A model generated the notes under the pieces. It saw only the letters and a list, made by a program, of their open reading frames with translations. It made no database searches and was not told the DNA's origin. A DNA stretch of 39,240 nt from Tilletiaria anomala UBC 951 (taxonomy: Eukaryota; Basidiomycota; Exobasidiomycetes; Georgefischeriales; Tilletiariaceae): the NCBI RefSeq assembly GCF_000711695.1, contig NW_013546887.1:1-39240 (forward strand). The letters run 5' to 3'. Of this stretch, positions 31,240 through 39,240 are shown piece after piece. The position numbers and the translations under genes are program-made. Positions within the stretch are counted from its first letter, which is position 1. The number at the start of each line of letters is the position of its first letter.

Positions 31240-32389
31240 TCGCCTTCTTTCGGGATGGACGTGACGCGAGCCGGGCCGTGTAGCTGGGTGATCGGGGCAG
31301 TCTTATTCGGCTAAAGCTTGTGCGCCCGCCATGACCGTCTGCATCGTCGAAGCCGCTGCGACCGGCGGCGCGGCGCTCTTCGCCTTCTTCAATTTGCCCG
31401 GCCACCCCGCCACGACGCGCTGATGGAGTGCACGAGAGAGGCAGCTTGCAAGTGCTCACATCGCCGACGACTCGCTCGCGACGCGCGTAACAACGAGCAA
31501 ACGAGCCACTCGAAAGCGGTTCGCGACTCTTTCAACGACTGGTACCTGCGGGCGTTTGTACTCAAGTACTTGTGCATAACAGGTGCGCAGGCCATCCAGT
31601 ATTTCACCCCTGAACTGGTTAAGGTGAGCTGAGATGCATCGACTGCCATGCGCATGGCTGTGCGATGACTTACAACCACCCCCCAGTGACTGCAGGGGCT
31701 GCGACCGAATGCCGGAATCATAGAAGTCCAATTCTTGACGGCGCCCGTGTATGCGGTGGCGCTTGTCGCCCTCCTCGGCTCTTCGTTCCCGCCCAACCTC
31801 CTCAAGGAGTGCCCTCTTCATTTTGCCACGGCGTCGGCGTCAGCGCTCGCGGTTGTCGCCTTCGCGATCCTATACGGCGTTCTCGACAAGGTCGACCGCT
31901 ATGCCCTGAATTGTTTTGTCGTCCCAGGTGGGTCTACACTGTATGCCCGCTCGTCAGCATCTAAGTTTCCAACTGCAGTGAGATCGGGCGGAATTTACCG
32001 TGCGAAAGGGTTGGAGGTGAACTGTATTTCCCTATCGGCAGTCTCATATCCTTCAGAGAAGCGAGACATCTCGCAAGCGGCTGTCAATGCACTAGGGAAC
32101 AGTGCATTGATGTGTGAGTCTGCGACTTTACAAAGCACCGCTCTGCCTCGTTCCGGCCGAATGGTAACGCCAAATTCGACCATCGCCTTCGTTTTTGACC
32201 GACGACTGCTTCCTCTTCCCGTCCGGCGTGACCTATCACCACCGTATGGGCTTCATCGTGAATGCAGTTTTCATGGCGATCGCATCCAGCATGGCCTTCA
32301 TACTGCGCCACCTGCAGGCACAGTACCCCTACCCAGAGCTCGCGGAGCTGCTGAGACCTGACCAGGAGATGGGCCCCGCTCAGAGGTAG
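31240..32389 (+). pseudogene. Relic of an MFS transporter of the anion:cation symporter (allantoate permease-like) family
   Basis: Only the second half of a 12-helix transporter is preserved, in several frames. Near 31335-31420 the helix 5-6 region reads A-A-A-T-G-G-A-A-L-F-A-F-F-N-L-P. An E-R-Q-L-A-like start of the central loop follows in a second frame. At 31500-31623 a third frame gives W-Y-L-R-A-F-V-L-K-Y-L and Y-F-T-P-E-L-V. A plausible intron (from 31625) leads to 31696-31930, with F-L-T-A-P-V-Y-A-V-A-L and two helices. At about 32050-32110 there is the family's E-K-R-D-I-S-Q-A-A-V-N-A-L-G-N block. At 32200-32389 the last helix and cytosolic tail end at TAG. The N-terminal four helices are missing and at least two frame changes are present. 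Working relatives import allantoate, vitamins or other carboxylates. Confidence 0.65.
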
Positions 32390-32968
32390 GAGCTTGAGTG
32401 GCCGGGTACGAGAAGGGGCAGGCTGGCTTGCGCGTTATTCTAAGAGCAACTCATAACTCGTAGCATATACTTTTGGGGAACTTTTCAAGAAGCGGTGTTT
32501 TTTCACCTGCCCAGACAGAGGGCCTGCAAGGAGAGCAGCATGCAATGAGAGCATGTGGTGATGAGGGGCGGTAAGCCTGAGTCTCAAGCAGCATCAAGGT
32601 TGACTGTAGCCGGTACTCCGCACAACGAAGCTTACATGATGCATTTTAACTTTGGTATGCCGTATGAATCCACAAAAATCATTAAATGTGATTACATAGA
32701 TATACCCGTCGTCAGAGGAGAAACATGCTAAGAGGGTATCACTGAAGGAAGCTTGCTGAAGTTAGGTGGGGGTATGAATTGAATCAATCAATCAATGTGT
32801 GCCGGGCCGCGGTGGCACCAATTTGCCCGTGCGTGTGCTGCATGGTATGCTATTTGTTGTGATTGATGGTGCTGGTATCTGATGCATATGTCGATGGAAA
32901 AGTCGGTGTTAAACGTACCAAACGTCGGCCACCTTTGGGAAAGTCGCGCGCCTACCTTCGGTTAACTC
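32390..32968. other. Intergenic region
   Basis: These 579 bp hold the 3' ends of the MFS relic and the disordered-protein gene. Three or four AATC tandem units occur near 32778-32795. I see nothing else. Confidence 0.4.
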
Positions 32969-34447
32969 CTACAGCAGCATCTGCTCTCCATCCTCGTCTT
33001 CGTCGCCTTCCATTCGACAGTCCATGTCGACAATATCGCTCTCTTCCATCTGGGCGTCGACAGCGTGCTCGCATTGCTGCTGGACCTCCAAAAGGCCAAA
33101 CAGCGACGCCGCAGAACCACCGACGCCACTATCGCTGCTGCTCCGAAGGTACTTTCGTAGCAGCTTGGACTCTGGCAGCGCGGAGAGGGCTTGAAGGCCG
33201 TATAACGATGCGAATGGCTGCGCATGCTGCTTGGAGGCAGCGCTGAGGAGGCCGGCATGCGCCGACGAGGGCCGGCGAAGCGCGGCGCTGGGAGAGTCGC
33301 TGTCCTCCTCGCTCGACATGCTCTCGTCCTGGTCTCCACGACCGCAGCCGCGGCGCTTCCAGCGCCGCTCGAAGGGATTGCGCACATGTATGCGTGAGAT
33401 GGGCGAGAGTGGGGATCGAATCAAATCGATGCCGAGAGCGCCGACGGGCGGGTGTGCTGTAGTGACGGCTGCCGACGAGGATTGTCGCTTGACTTGATTC
33501 TTCTCACTGGTGTGAAAGACGTCATCGGTGGCAGCGGCGGCCCTGGCGTTGGTCGGTGCGAGGCTTTTCTCTGCCACCGCTTCCATGGTGGAGATGGCGA
33601 GCGTGTCGAGCACAGGCGAGGGGGGCCTGCTCCTTGCAGTGGGTCCAGGGGAACTGACCCGAGCCGCCGCCTTTACTGGCTCTGTCGAGGATGGCAATGG
33701 CATCAGCTTCGCTGGCCGCCACGTCGGCGAGAGCAAGCGTTGCGATGTGTCTTGTCTCGATTTCGGGCGCAGCTGAGTCGGGAGAATCTGCGGTGATGCA
33801 CCCATCCTCGCCTGCTCGCTTTCGCTTGCGTTCTCGATGCCGAGGCCAATGGTATTTGGATGTATCGAGATCGAGGCGCAAGTCATTGCTTCGTGCTTAT
33901 CTTGGTTTGCCTCGGGTGGGGCCTTGCACTGCGGCAGCGGTGGCAGTGGCGGAGTTTCAGGTGCGCTGGAGCTGTGATTGCTCATAGCCTGCGACGAGGC
34001 CATCGTCGGTGTCGAATTGCAACTCGAGATGACAGACGAGGGGCTGCCATCGAGCACTGCGGCTGAGAGTAAGTGACGGGGAGGAATTGCATTATATGTA
34101 TGATGTCCGGCCGCAGAGCGGTGTGGTCGTCTGCCTGCCGGCAACGAACTGCGTCGACCTTCTCCGCCCGGCGCCACTGCACCGGCATGCGATGGCGCGG
34201 AATCCTCGGCCAAAGGAGAGGCATAGGGCCCGTGTCGATGGTCGTGCTTGTGCTTGCGCATCAGCGTTATGGGCCGCCTGGGCGTCGGCGCGACGATCAG
34301 CGTTGAGGCAACTGGGGTGCGGCGGCTGCCGCCCGCTGTGCTGCTGTTTGCCAGGTGTGAATAAGGCTGTTGCAGGGCGGCCTGATGATCTCCATGGCTG
34401 GGATGTTGCAGTTGTGGCTGCGGCTGCGGGTAATGCTCAGTGTACAT
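32969..34447 (-). CDS. Disordered Pro/Ser/Ala-rich protein, unknown function
   Basis: A single open frame gives 492 aa from the ATG at 34447; the frame is open 25 codons further upstream but without an ATG. The N-terminus is Gln/Pro/His-rich and is followed by a basic His/Lys/Arg patch. The middle is Pro/Ser-rich with many S-P sites and several short Pro-Pro-Leu-Pro runs that could bind SH3 domains. A basic segment (F-E-R-R-W-K-R-R) precedes an acidic Ser/Glu run. A possibly folded helical piece (Y-G-L-Q-A-L-S-A-L-P then L-L-R-K-Y-L) leads to a strongly acidic C-terminus. Proteins of this kind are often signalling or transcription regulators. I recognise no domain. Its length, composition and codon use argue that it is real. 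Confidence 0.65.
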   Translation of the reverse strand: MYTEHYPQPQPQLQHPSHGDHQAALQQPYSHLANSSTAGGSRRTPVASTLIVAPTPRRPITLMRKHKHDHRHGPYASPLAEDSAPSHAGAVAPGGEGRRSSLPAGRRPHRSAAGHHTYNAIPPRHLLSAAVLDGSPSSVISSCNSTPTMASSQAMSNHSSSAPETPPLPPLPQCKAPPEANQDKHEAMTCASISIHPNTIGLGIENASESEQARMGASPQILPTQLRPKSRQDTSQRLLSPTWRPAKLMPLPSSTEPVKAAARVSSPGPTARSRPPSPVLDTLAISTMEAVAEKSLAPTNARAAAATDDVFHTSEKNQVKRQSSSAAVTTAHPPVGALGIDLIRSPLSPISRIHVRNPFERRWKRRGCGRGDQDESMSSEEDSDSPSAALRRPSSAHAGLLSAASKQHAQPFASLYGLQALSALPESKLLRKYLRSSSDSGVGGSAASLFGLLEVQQQCEHAVDAQMEESDIVDMDCRMEGDEDEDGEQMLL

Positions 34448-37400
34448 GATTCGCGTCGTGTCGAGCAGGCTTGGACGCTCAAGTTGGTAAACCGATGACA
34501 AGTGGGCGGCTGAGTTGCGCACGTCTCCGGAGCGAGGGTGGGCGAGAGCCGGAGGGAAACGGAAGGCACTGTCGGTGGGCTTGAGCTACGAGTCAGCGTT
34601 GCTGCGCTGCGAGACGGAAAGGGGTAGAAGCCTATCAGGCAGCAGTATCAGTCGGCGTTGCTTGCTCCTTGCCGGGCGTCATACAGGGAAGCGAGATGCG
34701 CACTGCTAAACCGGAGCGAGTCTAGTTGTGTTGGATGGGTGTAGGCTGATCTCTTTTGCCAAAAACCAAAGCGGAAAAGCAGAGGAAGCGACTCTCGCTA
34801 TTCGACCGGCACCACAGCACACTCTGTTGTCCCCAGCACCGATCCGGCGGTTCGCTGTGGGTTCCAAAGCTTGCTCGTCTGGCCAGGAGTGTGCGCGGAA
34901 CATACGATATGTGCCAATGGGCCAATACGCCAGCCTGTGTTCCAACGCTGGCACATCTGGCCATGGCACATCGACGGGAAAGGAGTGAGGACCTGAAGTA
35001 CCGAGCGCCATAATGGCATGCGCCATCGATTCGCCTACGATGTGTCACGTAATACGCTGCAAAAGCCATGGGGATCCCAAGGATTCGGAGGGAGGAGCAG
35101 AAATCCGGCAACAAAAGCTCGTATCCCCAGGATTTCAGAATGTCACCCGTAGAAAACGGGACTTCTTCGTAATACGAACTGCCAATGTGCCAGAAGGCAC
35201 CATGCGACATTTGAATGGCTTCACTCTTTGCCGAATGTACGCTATACGGTGGCCAGGAGACGGTCGAATCGAGATTCGAGTATCACGTTTCGGGTGGGAA
35301 GCCGAAGCGAAGTCCTTTCCTTCCCAGCCGTCGAATGACACCTAGAAGGTATGAGTGTCTTGTGTCCATTCGACCACCGCGTGCCTGCGTGCATGGTCAG
35401 CAAATGTTGCTTACAAAGACACGGCTGCCTTTGTTGAAGCTGTCCTTTCTGGGTCATGAGGAAGGCGTAGAAATCGCTTAGGCAGGTTGAAGACTGGCCT
35501 GGCCAGAATCTCAGCAGGTGCAGTGTATATTCATCCACTTGCGCCAAGTAGAAACATGACCCCATGGGATCGCGACCGAGGGGAACACGGTCGCGGCTTC
35601 GTCCGCTAGGTAGTGCGGTACAGCTACGAAGTGAGAGATCACGTCGGCATCCATGGCAGCAAAGTGATCAGGACCTAAACCTCCGGACATGGTGCCCACC
35701 TGTAATAAAGGTGAAAACTTGAGCGTGAGCTTGAAACCGCATGTGCAAGCTTCATCCGGCATCTTTCACCCGCAAGAGACACTTACATCCCATCCAAATT
35801 GCCTCCATACTTCGTCCTGGCTGTCAGAACATGAGGGCATGTTACGGCCCGATGCAGTTCATATTCGCATTCACATTCTGCAAGAAACATGTATCATCCT
35901 AATCAATGGCGGGGGCAACGCAACCGCCTGCAGCCCACCGGCGCAATCAGTTCTTAGCACCATGAAAGCCAGTATGATGTTGCCAGATGTTGACATAGTT
36001 TGTGAATCGCTGACGGGAAGGCATTCGAAGGGGTACCTGGGTTATGCACGACACCGCACTGGCTGAAATGTATCAGTCATCCTACCGAACGTTTCAGCAC
36101 GGAAGAGACATAGAACCCGTCCAAGTCATGCGGCTCGTCCGATTCTGATTTCTGGATAAGGCTGCATCGCGCACGTAACATCGGGAAATCGGAATGCTGG
36201 ACAACATGTGCGTCGCTCCAGCTCGCGGCCAGCCGCTGGATCCACGCTGGACAAGGCTCCACCTTTGGCAAATGTACATAAGTGGAGTTATCCTTCGGGC
36301 AGATCGCAATTAGCAAGTGCACATTCCACTGGTTTGGACGCCAGACGCCAGGCCCGTTTCCAACTGGCGAGTGACGCCTGGTGGCGCCGGACTAGAATAT
36401 TCTGGAGGTCACCTCGCGTTGGTTAGTATAGAGCAATTCTTGGTTTTTTGGGGGGGTTCAGCCGGAACCTCCGAGCCCTTTGCGTGACGCCGATGGCGCA
36501 ACACTTATACCGCTTCCGTGCTGACTCGCTCATGCCATCGAATGAAGAACGGATCTACATATGGCTCATCGGCCATCGCTCTTCTCATGTCTGTGATATT
36601 TGATCCTTGATGCCTGATACCGAAGGAAGGGTTTCCTAGTCCTCGATGGATGCACCTACATACCATACAGTTGAAGGGGTCGAGCCGCAGACTCATGCAT
36701 GCCACAGGGCAAAGCACATCAGCAAGCCGCAATCGCAATGCAATTAACTCTCCCCATGGCCCAGTGTCGGCACCAGAAGAAGCATGCTGACCGGGCTCAT
36801 AGGGTCCAGAAAATTTAGGCCGGGATTACCGGCCTGGCAGCGGCAGGAAGCGTTAGTAGTACGAGTGTCGCGGCAGGCGCTTCGCTCGTATGATGCTTAT
36901 ATGCTGTCAATACTTCCGACACATGTCACATTGCGTACTTGCCTACAAGTTCTGCTCATGACCTGTCTTCACAGCGCACACAAAAGTCACCAGCAGCAGC
37001 AGCAAAACGGAACAAACTCGACAAACACAACCCACAGACAGCAGGTCGCAGCAATCATCTTCCACAAGTGACTGGCCTGCCGCATCTCAAGCGGTCCGAC
37101 CATGAGACTTCCGTGCACGCAAACAGTTCCACGGTGCTCGGCCCTTGCTACATGCGCGTAACTGATTGGCTTGGGCCGATCCATTGAACAGGCGAGCTTT
37201 TGACTCGCACCGGGTACGACTGCAGATGGAGACCAGTCGAACATTTCGTCAATGTCACATATTCACATTCTTGCTAGCTCAACGCCTAGCGCTCTTCAGT
37301 GTGCGCGACCTGACACCTTCATACATATTCATTTAAATGGACGATGACGAATGAGTTCGTCTTAGAGAGCGCCAACCACCGCTTCAGAGCTTGAAGATAT

Positions 37401-38482
37401 CTCGCTGGGTTTCTGGCCGCATTTAATACGTCCGAAATGTTTCAGCCTTGAGTGCCCGATCTTTTGCCAGGCCCAAAGGTCAAGGCAGAAAAATCTGGAA
37501 TATTTGTGATCCTCTTTCTATTGGGCCCTGTTTACATTCGCGAAATTGACCTCCGCGGATTTGTTCTCAGCTGAAATATTTTGAAGTTACCTTGCAAATA
37601 TCAAAGCCATGCGTGTGCAACCTACAGTACAAAGATGGTTCACATACTTTTTAGTCACTGCAAGGCGGTGGAGGACGTGCGATCTTGGTGACTGTATCGT
37701 TAGACAGCTTAGATGAGTTCTGACCATCTTTCTCCTCCTGGCTTTCAGGATGGGTTTCCCTCGTCGATTGTGAATTTTGCCCTCGGTCTCAAGCAAATCG
37801 TGTGGCAAAGGGAGGGGGGGATGAGGAGCTAGCGTCGCGCTCTTCACAGTCTGCGTAGATTAGATTTCGATGACGACAGCTACGAATATGGTGCTTGCGG
37901 CAGACAGCTGCAGAAAGAAGCGAAGGCATTGCAACAGATGATGTGCTCCGGTGGAGACTTGTCGGTGTCCACTGGTGCCTCTTCCTCGCGCTTCATCCGT
38001 TATTCGCTTGAGCTAGAGTCTTTCCATTGCCTTATGACCATTTGTCTCATTCTCCAACCCTTTTGATCTGCCCAAGTACTGTCTCTGCGTGATCAGAGTT
38101 CCCAGATTTCATCGTCAGCTGACCACCACGTACGAAAAAAGCGATCTTCGGAGCCGAGTGCGAAAGAAGTCGTGTCATGGGCCCACGGCTTAACCGTGTG
38201 AGCAAGGTTGAAGTGCGACTTAATATCGCTCACGATGATTTGGTGGCCGGATATCATTTTAGCGCACGAAGATCATCTGTTCAGACCTCAGAATACCCAA
38301 CCATAGTGAATGCAAGGTCGAGATGGAACTCTGATGGATAGGAGTGAGCAGCGATAGATGGCGATGAAGCTATGAAGTAGCATATATGAAGCGCAGCCGA
38401 ACCGGAGGTTCGTCGGCAACATTTCACAATCAGGGCGCCACTCCGTAAAGACACCCTGTAAAAGGCATCAAATGACTGCGTT
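34448..38482. other. Gene-poor stretch of 4 kb
   Basis: Many short frames occur in all directions, but only one set (35511-36325, minus strand, listed separately) looks protein-like. The part from 36430 to 38480 has AT-richer, non-coding texture with scattered homopolymers (a G run near 36451). I find no RNA gene, no long direct or inverted repeat, and no recognisable mobile element. Confidence 0.4.
35511..36325 (-). pseudogene. Unidentified spliced gene fragment or gene remnant
   Basis: On the minus strand, a short exon (35820-35787) encodes Q-D-E-V-W-R-Q-F-G-W-D and ends at a GTAAGT donor. An 87-nt intron follows (35786-35700), and the next exon continues in phase with V-G-T-M-S-G-G-L-G-P-D-H-F and about 50 more natural-looking residues to a TGA at 35511. 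Further upstream, 36325-36080 reads L-L-I-A-I-C-P-K-D-N-S-T-Y-V-H-L-P and on to a possible donor near 36080. The part between has stops in every frame. The pieces may belong to one gene that is decaying or has exons I cannot see. I do not recognise the family. Confidence 0.3.
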
Positions 38483-39240
38483 TCATGTGATGCTCCCAAG
38501 GGAATCTACGCTCCGGCCAGCCAGCGCAGCGACGAGATGATCCCACGAGATGCCGTCCACTGGCCTCGATTTACCCAGCCGATCTGCGAGTCGAGCTGCG
38601 AGGAGATGCTTACACTGCATGCGTACGAGCAGCGAAGGAGCCACGTGCCGCGAGGTCAGTTTCTGTTTCTATTTCCGTTTCCATTTTCGCCTCACGTCCC
38701 GTGCCCCTTTGATACGACGCACCATGAGAAAGGGAGACCCTTGCGCAGCTGATGTGCCCGAAAAAGCAGCGGCAGACGCAGTGAGAGCCTGCCCTGCCCT
38801 GCGATGCGTCCCCTCCCTTTCGCCTTCACCCGGCCGCAGCTCGGCATCGATAGAAGCAGCTTCTGCTGCTGCACGCTGTCCATGAACAGTGAGCCCAGCA
38901 CTTTTGGCTGCAATTCCAGGCCCATAGGCGCGCACCGTGAAAGCAGGGCAGGGACAATGCGGAGGTTGGCGCAGGGCAGACGGTATCAGCCTGCTGCGTC
39001 GTGCGTGGCAGTGCGGCGCCGTTGTGCTGGTCTCGTCTTGATCGTGGCCTTGCTCTTGGCCATCTTTGATCGAAGCTGCACCTGCATTTGGCTTGTGCAG
39101 CCGCTGCCAGAAGACGGTGTAGCTGACACTGGGGTCCGTAGCGGATTGCACGACATAGTAGACGACGGCGCTCCCGCCGCGCGAGACATGGGGGCTGGGG
39201 ATCGCGAGGACTGATGTGCCCGATGGAAAAAGCGCATCGA
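38483..39240 (-). CDS. C-terminal part of an unknown protein, open at the right edge
   Basis: Two exons fit: from the window edge to 38696, and 38614-38483, with an 81-nt intron (GTGAGG..CAG) in phase 0. The frame is open from the edge for about 181 codons, then 43 more after the splice to TGA. Close to the edge it reads V-V-Y-Y-V-V-Q-S-A-T-D-P-S-V-S-Y-T-V-F and Q-R-L-H, faintly like the start of a PX phosphoinositide-binding domain. The next 130 residues are Ala/Ser/Glu/Arg-rich, and the C-terminus is helical (L-A-A-R-L-A-D-R-L-G). The PX idea is weak. The 5' end lies outside the window. Confidence 0.5.

Noticed and set aside
34728-35345. Short frames with repeated TGGCACAT/TGCCAAT-like words
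   Set aside because: The words are short and imperfect and do not form a tandem array or a coding pattern.
1-39240. LTR elements, other virus-like elements, LINEs or full DNA transposons
   Set aside because: I looked for reverse transcriptase, integrase, capsid and transposase motifs and for long terminal repeats and saw none.

Overview
The window looks like nuclear DNA of a basidiomycete fungus, possibly one of the smut relatives (Ustilaginomycotina); the subphylum is a guess. The evidence is many short GT..AG introns (59-163 nt where I could place both ends), compact divergent and convergent gene pairs, GC-rich third codon positions, and proteins typical of fungi. I see no rRNA, CRISPR array, bacterial operon or intact transposon. 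All gene models were built by hand from splice signals, phase and family motifs.

Layout, left to right. 1-1248 (-): 3'-open unknown acidic, probably nuclear protein. 3407-4876 (+): seven-helix TLC-like membrane protein that appears to be decaying, followed at 5586-6400 (+) by a clear relic of an FAD-dependent oxidoreductase. 7342-11557 (+): Rad4/XPC nucleotide-excision-repair protein, 1355 aa, with cell-cycle-type promoter boxes upstream. 12148-15464 (-): RRM plus YTH m6A-reader protein, four exons, convergent with Rad4. 15465-18156: gene-poor. 18157-18793 (+): small Ser/Ala-rich GPI-anchored protein with an apparent one-base frameshift just after its ATG. 19111-19551 (-): APC11, the RING subunit of the anaphase-promoting complex, in three exons. 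20015-21824 (+): four-helix membrane protein with an acidic tail. 21962-23434 (-): 3-ketodihydrosphingosine reductase, six exons. 23823-25729 (+): disordered protein with a KEN box, RxxL boxes and seven S-P-x-K sites, a securin candidate. 25903-27248 (-): SIRT4-like sirtuin. 28214-29495 (-): aquaporin-family channel with NPC and NTA in place of the two NPA motifs. 31240-32389 (+): relic of an ACS-family MFS transporter. 32969-34447 (-): disordered Pro/Ser-rich protein. 34448-38482: gene-poor, with one unidentified spliced fragment. 38483-39240 (-): 3' part of a gene running off the right edge.

How the genes relate. Most are housekeeping: DNA repair, mRNA fate, cell-cycle proteolysis, sphingolipid synthesis, mitochondrial NAD-dependent modification and solute transport. 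APC11 and the securin candidate lie about 4.3 kb apart and could be enzyme and substrate of one pathway, though proximity may be chance. Three or four decaying genes interleave with intact ones, and they are mostly dispensable-type functions. I found no convincing new multi-gene system. The best leads are the securin candidate, the altered aquaporin motifs, the insertions in the sirtuin, YTH and Rad4 folds, a competing splice donor in the ketodihydrosphingosine reductase, and an 18-bp inverted repeat near 30.05-30.28 kb.
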